From: Chloroflexota bacterium
Lineage (GTDB): Bacteria; Chloroflexota; Limnocylindria; QHBO01
Direction: 5' to 3'
NCBI GenBank assembly: GCA_005879775.1
Contig: VBJX01000066.1
Location: 1-12,559 of the forward strand
Length of the DNA: 12,559 bases
A program made the translations under genes and the position numbers. Below, piece after piece: positions 1 to 7,136 of this stretch (positions within the stretch are counted from its first letter, which is position 1; each line of letters begins with the position of its first letter). The notes under the pieces were generated by a model. The model ran no database searches and was not told the DNA's origin. It saw only the letters and a program-made list of their open reading frames with translations.

Positions 1-549
1 TCGAGAACCCTCCTCGCCGAGCTCGGCCCGAAGGGCGTCGAGCGCACGGCTCACATGGCTGCGCGCGGAGGCGGGCACGATTCCCAGGATCGCTCCGATC
101 TCCTCGTACGGCAGGTCTGCCCGATACCGAAGGTAGATCGCCAGTCGTTGCCGCTCCGGCAGTCCCTCCACCGCTTCCCAGATCGCCATCCGATCGGCGT
201 GGTCGACGGGGGCGCGTCGCGGCGGCTGGGCACCGATCCGCTCGGAGAGGAGACGGACGCGCCGATGCCAGCGATGGCGATCCATCGCCAGCCGATAGAG
301 CGAGCGGAACGCCCAGGCGTCCGGGCGTTCGATATCCGCTCCATCGCGCAGCGCCGTCCAGAGGCGGACGTACGTGTCCTGCACGGCGTCATCGGCCTCC
401 TCGGGTGACAGGCCGAGGTGCCGGGCGAGGCCCCAGAGCTCGGCGCCGCGGTCGACCTGCAGGCTGACGACGGTGTCGCGCAGCAGGTCGGCATCGGCCG
501 ATGCATCCGGTCGCAGGGTGGTCCGCGCGTCCATGCTGCTGGTGATCAT
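1..549 (-). CDS. ECF-type RNA polymerase sigma factor (3' end outside window)
   Basis: Predicted sigma-70 family factor of the extracytoplasmic-function type, which would direct core RNA polymerase to a small regulon. Translating the minus strand from the ATG at 549 gives 183 codons with no stop before the window edge, so the C-terminus is missing. Region 2 is visible around residues 50-68 (DDAVQDTYVRLW) and a region 4 helix-turn-helix around 129-177 (LPERQRLAIYLRYR, then YEEIGAILGI and SHVSRALDALRAEL). The linker is short and there is no region 3, as in ECF factors. The start at 549 is chosen because GGAAGG lies just upstream; the next in-frame ATG at 534 has no such site. It follows the broken ABC exporter gene by 55 bp on the same strand. 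No anti-sigma gene is visible; it could lie beyond the left edge. Family is confident, target genes unknown. Confidence 0.88.
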   Translation of the reverse strand, partial: MITSSMDARTTLRPDASADADLLRDTVVSLQVDRGAELWGLARHLGLSPEEADDAVQDTYVRLWTALRDGADIERPDAWAFRSLYRLAMDRHRWHRRVRLLSERIGAQPPRRAPVDHADRMAIWEAVEGLPERQRLAIYLRYRADLPYEEIGAILGIVPASARSHVSRALDALRAELGEEGSR

Positions 550-565
550 GCCCTTCCGACGCGTG

Positions 566-591
566 GCCGCGGCGGAACGTTGAGCCGCGGC
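566..591 (-). promoter_or_regulatory. GC-rich inverted repeat between ABC exporter and sigma gene
   Basis: An 8-bp palindrome, GCCGCGGC, occurs at 566-573 and again at 584-591, able to form a hairpin with a 10-nt loop in the 55-bp gap between the exporter stop and the sigma factor start. It has no U-tract, so it is not a typical intrinsic terminator. It could reduce read-through, affect access to the sigma gene start, or be chance in high-GC DNA. Confidence 0.25.
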
Positions 592-604
592 AGGCAGCGC
601 GGCG

Positions 605-1027
605 TCAGGCGGGTTGCTCGCTCGCGAACTGCTCGGCGTAGAGGTGGGCGTAGAGGCCCTCGTGGCGCAGGAGCTCATCGTGCGTGCCGCGCTCCACGAT
701 CCGCCCCCGATCGAAGACCAGGATCAGGTCGGCGCGCAGGATGGTCGAGAGGCGGTGGGCGATGGCGATCGTGGTGCGCCCCTCCATCAGGCCGGCGAGG
801 GCCCGCTGGATGAGCCGTTCGCTGACCGTGTCGAGGGCGCTGGTTGCCTCGTCGAGGAGCAGGATGCGCGGGTCCTTGAGCAGGACGCGGGCGATCGCCA
901 CTCGTTGCTTCTCCCCGCCGGAGAGCTTGTAGCCCCGCTCTCCGACGACGGTGTCGTAGCCGTCTGGGAGCTCCATGACCCGGTCGTGCATCGCCGCCGC
1001 CCGCGAAGCGGCCTCGATCTCGTCCAT
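605..1027 (-). CDS. ABC exporter, C-terminal half of nucleotide-binding domain (distal fragment of a frameshifted gene)
   Basis: This frame encodes the second half of an ABC exporter ATPase domain. It has the helical segment [18 protein letters not shown], the signature LSGGEKQR at about residues 36-43, Walker [14 protein letters not shown] and the H-loop histidine in AIAHRLST, then a normal C-terminus and TGA stop. It is in a different frame from the upstream fragment, which holds the membrane domain, Walker A and Q-loop. The two parts clearly belong to one ancestral gene. The matching frame begins at about 1042 with codons for KPDAS, before the ATG at 1027. That ATG is an ordinary internal methionine with no clear ribosome site, so independent translation is doubtful. 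Without Walker A and the membrane domain this piece could not work alone. The break could be a real mutation or an assembly error. Confidence 0.85.
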   Translation of the reverse strand: MDEIEAASRAAAMHDRVMELPDGYDTVVGERGYKLSGGEKQRVAIARVLLKDPRILLLDEATSALDTVSERLIQRALAGLMEGRTTIAIAHRLSTILRADLILVFDRGRIVERGTHDELLRHEGLYAHLYAEQFASEQPA

Positions 1028-2460
1028 GGAGGCGTCGGGCTTAACAGGTAGGTCTCCTGGGTGACGACCCCGATCGCCCGTCCCAGTGACTCGAGGCGAA
1101 TGTGGCGCACGTCCATCCCGTCGATCAAGACCGCCCCCTCGTCGACGTCGTAGAGGCGCGGGATGAGGTAGGTCGTCGTCGTCTTGCCGGCGCCCGATGG
1201 ACCGACCAGCGCCACCAGCTGGCCCGGCCGTGCCTCGAAGTCGATCTCGGTCAGCCCGAAGGGCTTGATCGTGATCGGCACGGCGCGACCCTCCGCCTCG
1301 GCCTCCGCGGCCTCGCTGGCGACCTCGGGCTGCACCGGCGGGGAGGGGTAGCGGAAGCTGACCGCGCGGAAGGCGAGGTCCCCGCGCAGGGTCGCCGGAT
1401 CCAGATCGACCGCATCGGGCGCGTCGCGGATCTCCGGTTCCATCTCGAGGTACTCGAAGATCCGGTCGAAGAGTGCCAGGGCGCCCTGGATCTCGACCTG
1501 CACGCTGAGCAGCTGGCCGAGCGGGAAGAAGAGGCGGCTCTGGAGGGTGGTGAAGGCCACGATGGTGCCGACCGAGACATGCGTGTCGCCGCCGATGATC
1601 AGCGAGCCGGCGAGCAGGTAGACGAAGGCCGGGGCGATCGAGAAGAACGTGCCGATCATGGCGAAGAACCAGCGCCCGATCATCGACTGGCGGATCTGCA
1701 GGTCACCGAGGCGGCGCGACTCGGCGCGGAACTTCTCGATGCTGGCCTGCTGCTGGCCGAAGGTCTTGGAGAGGAGCACGCCCGAGACCGAAAGTGACTC
1801 CTGGGTGATGGCGCTCACCTCGGCCAGCGAGCGCTGCGTCATGGCGCTCACCGCGCGGCGCACCCTCCCGACCCGGTAGGTGATGTAGGCGAAGACCGGC
1901 AGCATCCCAAGGCTCAGGATCGTGAGGCGCCAGTCGAGGATGGTCATGGCGATCACCGTGGTCGCCACCGTGGCGAAGTTCGCCAGGAGGGATGCGGCGG
2001 TATCGGTCACCACCGACTGCACCCCGTTGACGTCGTTGCCGATGCGGCTCTGGATCTCGCCCGTTCGCGTCTCGGTGAAGAAGCGCAGCGGCATCCACTG
2101 CAAGTGGCTGTAGAGCGCCAGGCGCAGGTCGTCCATGACCCGCTGGCCGACAACGTTGGACAGGTAGGACTGCCAGACACCGAGCAGGCTGGAGATGATC
2201 GGCAGCACGATCATGAGCCCCGCCTGCAGGTAGAGGAGGCCCAGGTCCTTGGGCCCCAGCAGGTTGTCGATGATCAGCTTGAGGAGGATCGGATTGATGA
2301 CGCCGATGCTGACCGTCAGCACGATCAGGCCGGCGATGACCACCAGGCGCCGCGAGTAGGGGCGGAAGAAGGCGACGATGCGGCGGAAGGTGGCCGGGCC
2401 GCTGCCGGGCCGCGCCTTGAGGTTCGGACCTTCGCCCCCGTGCCAGGGGCCGCGCATCAT
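787..2460 (-). CDS. ABC exporter, membrane domain plus Walker A half (frameshifted after Q-loop)
   Basis: ABC transporter of the exporter (MsbA/multidrug, ABCB-like) type, with a membrane domain fused to an ATPase domain and expected to act as a dimer in the inner membrane. From the ATG at 2460, residues about 35-330 hold the hydrophobic segments and typical intracellular loops ([17 protein letters not shown]). Then come a charged Ala/Glu-rich insertion (about 375-395), Walker [11 protein letters not shown] (about 420-429) and the Q-loop VVTQETYLL (about 465-473). After this, near 1043, the sense changes: the frame continues as Arg/Ser/Pro-rich junk to 787, while the family sequence resumes in another frame at 1042. 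About 11 residues (the usual HAxIRENLxYA stretch) are missing, implying a 34-nt loss. The 2460 start is preferred over a GTG at 2535, which lies inside an inverted repeat and adds an atypical tail. No strong Shine-Dalgarno site is seen for either. Substrate unknown. Confidence 0.85.
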   Translation of the reverse strand: MMRGPWHGGEGPNLKARPGSGPATFRRIVAFFRPYSRRLVVIAGLIVLTVSIGVINPILLKLIIDNLLGPKDLGLLYLQAGLMIVLPIISSLLGVWQSYLSNVVGQRVMDDLRLALYSHLQWMPLRFFTETRTGEIQSRIGNDVNGVQSVVTDTAASLLANFATVATTVIAMTILDWRLTILSLGMLPVFAYITYRVGRVRRAVSAMTQRSLAEVSAITQESLSVSGVLLSKTFGQQQASIEKFRAESRRLGDLQIRQSMIGRWFFAMIGTFFSIAPAFVYLLAGSLIIGGDTHVSVGTIVAFTTLQSRLFFPLGQLLSVQVEIQGALALFDRIFEYLEMEPEIRDAPDAVDLDPATLRGDLAFRAVSFRYPSPPVQPEVASEAAEAEAEGRAVPITIKPFGLTEIDFEARPGQLVALVGPSGAGKTTTTYLIPRLYDVDEGAVLIDGMDVRHIRLESLGRAIGVVTQETYLLSPTPPWTRSRPLRGRRRCTTGSWSSQTATTPSSESGATSSPAGRSNEWRSPASCSRTRASCSSTRQPAPSTRSANGSSSGPSPA

Positions 2461-2506
2461 GGGGTGAGCACCAGCATTGCTCGGCGCATGGTAGGGCGAG
2501 GTGCGT

Positions 2507-2539
2507 GGGAGTGCCACAGGGGGGAGCTGCGGCACTCCC
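2507..2539 (-). repeat. Perfect 9-bp inverted repeat upstream of the ABC exporter
   Basis: GGGAGTGCC at 2507-2515 is exactly complementary to GGCACTCCC at 2531-2539, with a 15-nt loop. It lies between the methyltransferase-like gene stop (2587) and the exporter start (2460). If the candidate promoter at 2546-2575 is used, the transcript would begin almost exactly with this hairpin. No U-tract follows on the minus strand, so terminator function is unlikely. It could be a 5' mRNA stem-loop or an operator. Confidence 0.45.
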
Positions 2540-2545
2540 GGCCGG

Positions 2546-2575
2546 AGTCTAGCGCGGCCGGCGCCGCCCGGTCGA
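2546..2575 (-). promoter_or_regulatory. Candidate promoter for the ABC exporter
   Basis: On the minus strand, TCGACC (2570-2575) and TAGACT (2546-2551) are separated by 18 bp, each matching the sigma70 consensus at four of six positions. They sit in the only gap upstream of the exporter. The predicted start of transcription would be near 2539-2540, at the edge of the inverted repeat. Position and partial consensus are the only support. Confidence 0.3.
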
Positions 2576-2586
2576 ACGAGCCAGGG

Positions 2587-5436
2587 TCACTCGCCGAACA
2601 TGGTGAGCTGCTCGCCGCCGCGCTCGATCAGCGGGTCGAGGCCGAGGACGGGCTCGAGCCATTCGAGGCTGGCGCCGTCGCGCGCCGCCAGCGCGTCGAG
2701 GTGCGACCACTTCAGGAAGTGCCAGTTCTGGCGCGCAACCTCCGCCCGCAGCCACGGAGAGCGATCGAGCTTGAGTCGTGCCAGCTCGGTGCGCTCTGGG
2801 GGCAGGACGATGAAGCGCGCCTGCTGGTCGGTCGGCTCGATCTCGCGCCCGCGACGCAGGACCGGCTCACCGAGCATCGCGGTCCACTCCACCTCAAAGA
2901 GGAAGGCGAGCTTGCCGCGGAGGTACCAGATGGCGTCGATGGCGGCGAGTGCCTCGGCCGGCGCCCGCACCACGAGTGGCAGGTAGGCGCGCCGCTCGTC
3001 GTCCCGCAGCCGATCGAGGAGCGTCGCGTCCAGGTACGGACGATCCTGCTCGCGGTGGCTCACCCAGGCCCGCAGGCCGAGCCGATGGCCATAGTCGACG
3101 AGCGTGCCGATCACCCTCGCGTGATCGTCCTGCCGCCCGGCCAGCTCCTCCTCGCTGCGCAGCATCCCCTTCTCCCCGACCGCGGCGTAGCCCGCCAGGC
3201 AGGCCCGAGCCAGCTCCTCGTCCGGTGAGGAGAGGCCGGGGAAGAGCGCGTAGATCCGCTCCAGGAAGGCATGCTCGTCCAGCCGGCCCGCGGTGGTCAG
3301 GATCGAGAAGGTCGCCCATTCGACCCGGTCGGCGAGCGGGGCGTCGTCCAGCTCCGGTTCGCGCAGCCACCAGAGAGGCCGATCCCCGTCGCCGAGCCGG
3401 ACAAGCGCGGGGTGGTCCTCGCGCCACAGCTCCTCGCGCAGCAGCGTGGAGAGGAGCGCGGCGCCGCCGCGATCGAGCCGCTCCCCGCCTTCCGGCTCGG
3501 GGGCGGGCGCTTCGTCAACGGCGGGCTCGTGCGTGTTCGACGGCCGCGAGGCGGCGACCCGCTGCAGCAGCCCCGTGCGCTGCAGCTCGAGGAGGTAGGC
3601 GGCCGTGAGGCGGGTCAGGCTGGCCGGCTCCCCTCGGTCGCGCAGGAGCGCGGTGGCGGCGTGCGTGATGGCATCGGCCAGCTCGGGGTAGGTGAGATGT
3701 CCGTCGTCCGAGCCGAGCTGCAGCGGGCGCGGGCCGACCGCCTCGCGCAGCCGCTCCTCGGGGGATGGCTTGTGGAAATGGAGCGTCGCGCAGTCGCCGG
3801 AGCGGAGCGACTCGCGATGGATGACATCGACGAGGTCCAGGCCGGCGCCCGCGCCGCCGACCGCCACGGCCAGCATGCGGTCGGGATCGGCCCCCTCCAG
3901 GATGACGTTGAGCCAGCCATCCGCCTTGAGCGCCCCCGCTGCGGAGGCGAGCGCGTGGCGCAGCACGGTGGCCTCCGCCCCCTCGCCGCGGCCCTGCGAG
4001 GTGCCGAAGATCGGCTCCAGGCGGAGGGTCTCGGCCGCCTCGCGGCCGATCAGCCAGGCGGTGGCGAGGTACTCGAAGCTCAGCTCGTCCACGCTGGCCG
4101 GAGGCGGAACCGAGCCAAGCACGAAGTCGACGCCCGCGGGCGGCAGGTACTGCCCGACGACGGCGGGGCGGCAGCGGATCCAGAGCACGTTTGCCGCGCC
4201 CACCCCGCCGAGCTCCTCGAGGTCAGCGGCAAACCGCGCCTGGCGCCGATCGCGCCCCAGCGCGGCGATCGCGGTCCGCACGTCGCGTACGGCGGCCTCG
4301 AAGAGGCGCCACACGTTCACCTCACGCTGATGACGCGAGGCCGGCTGCCGGACGTGCCCGTTCCCGATGCGCAACGAGGCGACCCGCCCCGGATACCCGT
4401 TCAGGCGGCTCCCGGGGAGGAGACAGGCGGCCAGGGCCAGGCGGAAGACTGCGGCCAGCGGCGGGTCGCGAAACTCCGAATCGATCTTGTTGGCGATCGT
4501 CTGCAGCGCGTACAGGTTGCGCGGCGTGTAGAGCTCGAGCAGCTCCTCGACCAGCTCGGTCCGGCCGTCGAGCACCGGGAATCGGTCGCGCAGCTGCTGG
4601 TAGTGGAGGCTGTGCCGCACGTCGCTGGTCGGCTCCTGCGGGGCGGGATCGGGGTGGACCGTCGAGGCATAGCGCGGCCGGGCGGGGCGCAGGGCACCGG
4701 TCGGGGGATCGGCGGCTCCCGCGGGTGGTGGCGGCGGACCTCCCGGCTCCCCGAGCGGGGCCGGCGACTCGTCCAGCTCCTCCTCATCCGGCTCCGGCGT
4801 GCCGGTCAGGCCAACCGGGGCGGGTGGCAGGTCATCCTCGACGTCGGCCGATGGATCGGCGGACCCCAGCGGATCGGCAGCGGCAGCGGGGCGGTCGATT
4901 CCCAGCTTGGCCAGGTCGGCGTCGTCGACGGCGGCGACGCGCTCCTCCGGCCCGCCGACCGACAGGTCGCAGTTGGCGCAGCGGTAGATCTTCCGGCCCG
5001 GGGCATCGCCGTCGCGCGGCCAGATGAACTGCTCGCCGACCACCGGACGTCGGCAGGTGGCGCAGCGTGTGGCGTACAGCTCCTCGATGTGCTGGCTGAG
5101 CGGCACGTCCACCCGTCGCGAGGCGGCCAGCTGCCCAAAGGCGGCGTCCAGGGCGGCGGGCTCCGGGGCGAGCAGGAAGGCCTGTCCCGCCAGCTGGGCA
5201 AAGGGGCTGGGGTCGGCGGCGACGACCCGCATGCCGGCGGCGATGCCGCGCCTGGCGGTCCAGCCGGTCCCCGCCCACGGGTCGAGGACGGTGTCGCCGG
5301 GCCGGGCGAAGGAGGTCAGCTCGGCGTCGAGCTGGTTGTCAGCCGGGGAGGGAAAGTAGCGCTCCAGGAGCGCCAGGCCGGGGAGGCGGCGGGGAAGAAC
5401 GACGTGGTCCAGTCGCTTCCTGTCAGCCTCGATCAT
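2587..5436 (-). CDS. Large methyltransferase-fold protein with Zn-ribbon and C-terminal nuclease-like domain
   Basis: 949 aa. Seen directly: residues 49-60 TVLDPWAGTGWT, resembling motif I (cofactor-binding loop) of N4/N6 DNA methyltransferases, with AADPSPFA at 73-80 as the next strand. Two CxxC pairs (C125/C128, C153/C156) form a Zn-ribbon, and a Pro/Ala/Asp-rich linker covers about 183-275. LYTPRNLYALQT at 302-313 is like the conserved block of Zn-ribbon adenine-specific methylases. Where that family has its catalytic (D/N)PPY, this protein has GSVPPP (441-446), so base methylation may be lost. The C-terminus, about 780-915, resembles a PD-(D/E)xK-like domain: D834 in AIDAIW, then FEVE (847-850), then FIVLPPER. 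Helical segments at about 700-760 precede it. The gene follows the TPR gene by 7 nt, and its ribosome site (TAGGAG) overlaps the TPR stop codon, so the two are probably translationally coupled. Target and activity are unknown; DNA or tRNA modification, repair or defence are all possible. Confidence 0.8.
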   Translation of the reverse strand: MIEADRKRLDHVVLPRRLPGLALLERYFPSPADNQLDAELTSFARPGDTVLDPWAGTGWTARRGIAAGMRVVAADPSPFAQLAGQAFLLAPEPAALDAAFGQLAASRRVDVPLSQHIEELYATRCATCRRPVVGEQFIWPRDGDAPGRKIYRCANCDLSVGGPEERVAAVDDADLAKLGIDRPAAAADPLGSADPSADVEDDLPPAPVGLTGTPEPDEEELDESPAPLGEPGGPPPPPAGAADPPTGALRPARPRYASTVHPDPAPQEPTSDVRHSLHYQQLRDRFPVLDGRTELVEELLELYTPRNLYALQTIANKIDSEFRDPPLAAVFRLALAACLLPGSRLNGYPGRVASLRIGNGHVRQPASRHQREVNVWRLFEAAVRDVRTAIAALGRDRRQARFAADLEELGGVGAANVLWIRCRPAVVGQYLPPAGVDFVLGSVPPPASVDELSFEYLATAWLIGREAAETLRLEPIFGTSQGRGEGAEATVLRHALASAAGALKADGWLNVILEGADPDRMLAVAVGGAGAGLDLVDVIHRESLRSGDCATLHFHKPSPEERLREAVGPRPLQLGSDDGHLTYPELADAITHAATALLRDRGEPASLTRLTAAYLLELQRTGLLQRVAASRPSNTHEPAVDEAPAPEPEGGERLDRGGAALLSTLLREELWREDHPALVRLGDGDRPLWWLREPELDDAPLADRVEWATFSILTTAGRLDEHAFLERIYALFPGLSSPDEELARACLAGYAAVGEKGMLRSEEELAGRQDDHARVIGTLVDYGHRLGLRAWVSHREQDRPYLDATLLDRLRDDERRAYLPLVVRAPAEALAAIDAIWYLRGKLAFLFEVEWTAMLGEPVLRRGREIEPTDQQARFIVLPPERTELARLKLDRSPWLRAEVARQNWHFLKWSHLDALAARDGASLEWLEPVLGLDPLIERGGEQLTMFGE

Positions 5437-5442
5437 CGGCTC

Positions 5443-6273
5443 CTACGGTTCTTCGAGCAGCTCTTCCTCGAGGTCGGGCTCGGCCGAGAACTCCGGGAGG
5501 GTGGTATCGAGCTCCTCCACCTCCTCGGACTCCTCTTCGAGCTCCTCGGACTCCTCCTCGTCATCGTAGCGGAGCGCGGTGCCCTTGATGTACGGCCTGA
5601 CGTCAGCGGCGCGAGCCGTGGCACTGGCCGGGAACGAGACCTTGCCGAAGTTCGACGGGTGGGTGAAGACCTCGTGGATGATGATCCGCACCTCGTCCCG
5701 GTCGACGGTGGTGATGGCGGCCTCATAGCGGTTGCCGCCGTTCATCAGCTTGGCCAGGCGTGAGCCGATGCGCGGCTCGACCTGCCCGATCTCGACCTCC
5801 CCGACGCGCGCCAGCAACACCTTGCCGTCCAGGTGGAGCTCAACGGCGTCACCCGGCGAGAGCGGGGCGAGCTGCTTGACCGGCAGCAGGTTGATCATCC
5901 GCGCATGGCCGGTCTTCCCCATCTCCTCGATGAAGTGGGCGGCGGTCGCTTTCTCCGGCTTGCCGTCTCCTCCGACCGCGGCCGCCTGTCCGGCCACGAT
6001 CACCCGCAGCCGCTCCACGTTCCGCTCGGCGATCCGGTTGGTGGCGTCGCGCGCCAGGGCCTGCTCGTAGACCTCGAGCGATTCGGCGTGGCGGCCCAGC
6101 TCGGCCAGCGCCTTGCCGAGCCGGTTGTAGGCATCGGTGTCGGCACCAAGCTCCAGGAGCTCGCGGTTGGTGGCCACCGCCGCCTCCCATTCGCCCTGGG
6201 TTGCCTGTGCAATCGCCAGGTCCGAGAGGTGGCGCCGCTGGCGGCCAGTGGTATCGGTTTCTCCGAGCGTCAT
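5443..6273 (-). CDS. TPR protein with beta-rich middle domain and acidic tail
   Basis: 276 aa from the ATG at 6273, chosen because GGGGAG lies 3 nt upstream; a TTG further up at 6345 falls almost at the predicted transcript start. Residues about 15-85 hold at least two TPR-like helix pairs (GEWEAAVATNRELLELG, then AYNRLGKALAELGRHAESLEVYEQAL), which normally mediate protein-protein contacts. Residues about 128-216 are beta-rich (GDAVELHLDGKVLLARVGEVEIGQ, then RLAKLMNGGNRYEAAIT). Their pattern recalls HIRAN-type DNA-binding domains, but only loosely. The last 40 residues are strongly acidic (runs of D/E with few S and L). It is the first gene of a unit with the methyltransferase/nuclease-like gene, which suggests a partner or regulator of that protein. 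The TPR assignment is confident; the HIRAN resemblance is speculative. Confidence 0.82.
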   Translation of the reverse strand: MTLGETDTTGRQRRHLSDLAIAQATQGEWEAAVATNRELLELGADTDAYNRLGKALAELGRHAESLEVYEQALARDATNRIAERNVERLRVIVAGQAAAVGGDGKPEKATAAHFIEEMGKTGHARMINLLPVKQLAPLSPGDAVELHLDGKVLLARVGEVEIGQVEPRIGSRLAKLMNGGNRYEAAITTVDRDEVRIIIHEVFTHPSNFGKVSFPASATARAADVRPYIKGTALRYDDEEESEELEEESEEVEELDTTLPEFSAEPDLEEELLEEP

Positions 6274-6316
6274 CGTCTCCCCACGGTCTGCGCGGCGGTC
6301 AAAAACAGGCTCAATC

Positions 6317-6334
6317 GACCCCTTTTCAGGGGCC
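6317..6334 (-). promoter_or_regulatory. Small hairpin in the TPR operon 5' UTR
   Basis: On the minus strand GGCCCC and GGGGTC can pair (six pairs, one G-U) around a TGAAAA loop. It lies about 15 nt after the predicted transcript start and 44 nt before the TPR gene start. The T-run further downstream is separated by about 11 nt, so it is at best a weak terminator or attenuator. It could also end transcripts of the upstream membrane-protein gene. Confidence 0.25.
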
Positions 6335-6354
6335 ACCCGGCTCAAGAGCGCCTT

Positions 6355-6383
6355 GTTGTAGCACCGCCCGATGGGGGTGTCAA
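6355..6383 (-). promoter_or_regulatory. Strong sigma70-type promoter for the TPR/methyltransferase-like operon
   Basis: On the minus strand a perfect TTGACA (6378-6383) is followed after exactly 17 bp by TACAAC (6355-6360), which matches TATAAT at four of six positions. Transcription would start near 6348, giving about 75 nt of untranslated leader before the ATG at 6273. The site lies just past the stop of the upstream membrane-protein gene (6415), so the TPR pair has its own promoter. Confidence 0.7.
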
Positions 6384-6414
6384 CGCGCAGCCGATGTTGG
6401 CCCGCCCGAGCGAA

Positions 6415-7136
6415 TCAGCCGCCTCGCAGCAGCAGGGCGACGAGCAACCCCAGGAGCGCCAGGCTGCCGAACTCGATCACCACCGACCAGGCGCCGGCGC
6501 CGTCGTCGAGCGCCTCGGCGGCCCCCGCCCAGGCGTGGAAGCCGAGCGCCAGGATGGCCGGCCCCACCACGCCGGGGAGTGGCAGCAGGGCCAACACCGC
6601 CCCCAGCTGCCCAATGGCCAGCAGGTGCAGCCCAGCCTGCGCGACCGCTTCGACGCCGTACCGCCCATCAGGGCCGGCGGCCACGACAGCTTCGGGAAGA
6701 GGCCCGCCACCCCGGCGGCAGCGGCGAACACGATCCCCACCAGCGACAGGTCGACGGTCAGGCGCGGGGTGCGACCGGCGGCGACCTGCAGCTCGGCCCA
6801 CACCACCCCGAAGATGAGCACGATCGCCAGCGGCAGCACGACCAGCTGGAGCGGCCCGCCGACCAGGCGACCGGCGAGCGTGAGCGAGACCGCGGCCACA
6901 GCCGGCGTGGCGTAGCGCGCGTAGCCGAGGCGCGGCTGCGCGGCGCCGATCAGCCAGACCGTCCCGAACCCGCCGAGCGCAAGCTGGATGGCGATCGTGA
7001 CCGCCACCCAGAATGGCGGAGCGAGCCAGCCATACGCGGCGAGCCCACTGAGCGCCGCCGCCAGCACCAGTGCCTCGGGCCGCTCGACCCTCCGGCGAAG
7101 CGCGTCCATCCGCTGGCTGATCCGGTCCGCCGTCAC
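6415..7136 (-). pseudogene. Polytopic membrane protein, unknown function, single-base frameshift
   Basis: A GTG start at 7136 overlaps the polX stop codon in a GTGA junction, indicating translational coupling. The protein reads as a hydrophobic membrane protein with about five helices up to residue 158 (IVFAAAAGVAGLFPKL near the end). At about 6660-6665, in GGGCGGTAC on the minus strand, the frame breaks. The original frame runs into Arg/Ser/Cys-rich junk to 6477. The shifted frame continues naturally from YGVEAVAQAG with three more helices (GQLGAVLALLPL and GSLALLGLLVALLL) to the TGA at 6415. Restoring one base gives about 240 aa with roughly eight membrane segments. Loss of one G in a G-rich run is the simplest explanation, either real or a sequencing error. 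No family was recognised. An alternative start is the ATG at 7109. Confidence 0.7.

Noticed and set aside
2461..2535. GTG start at 2535 for the ABC exporter
   Set aside because: It adds 25 atypical Pro/His-rich residues, lies within the inverted repeat and would be upstream of or at the predicted transcript start.
5455..5575. Repeated CTCCTC-like units suggesting a DNA tandem repeat
   Set aside because: They encode the Glu/Ser/Leu-rich acidic tail of the TPR protein; the repetition follows from codon use and is irregular.
3271..5763. Long plus-strand open frame (830 codons) opposite the methyltransferase-like and TPR genes
   Set aside because: Low-complexity R/G/A-rich translation antisense to genes with recognisable domains; a common effect of high GC content.
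2587..6273. BREX, DISARM or classical restriction-modification locus
   Set aside because: No helicase, PglZ, specificity subunit or separate endonuclease gene is present in the surrounding 12.5 kb.
6274..6345. TTG start at 6345 for the TPR protein
   Set aside because: It falls about 3 nt from the predicted transcript start and lacks a ribosome site, whereas the ATG at 6273 has GGGGAG at good spacing.
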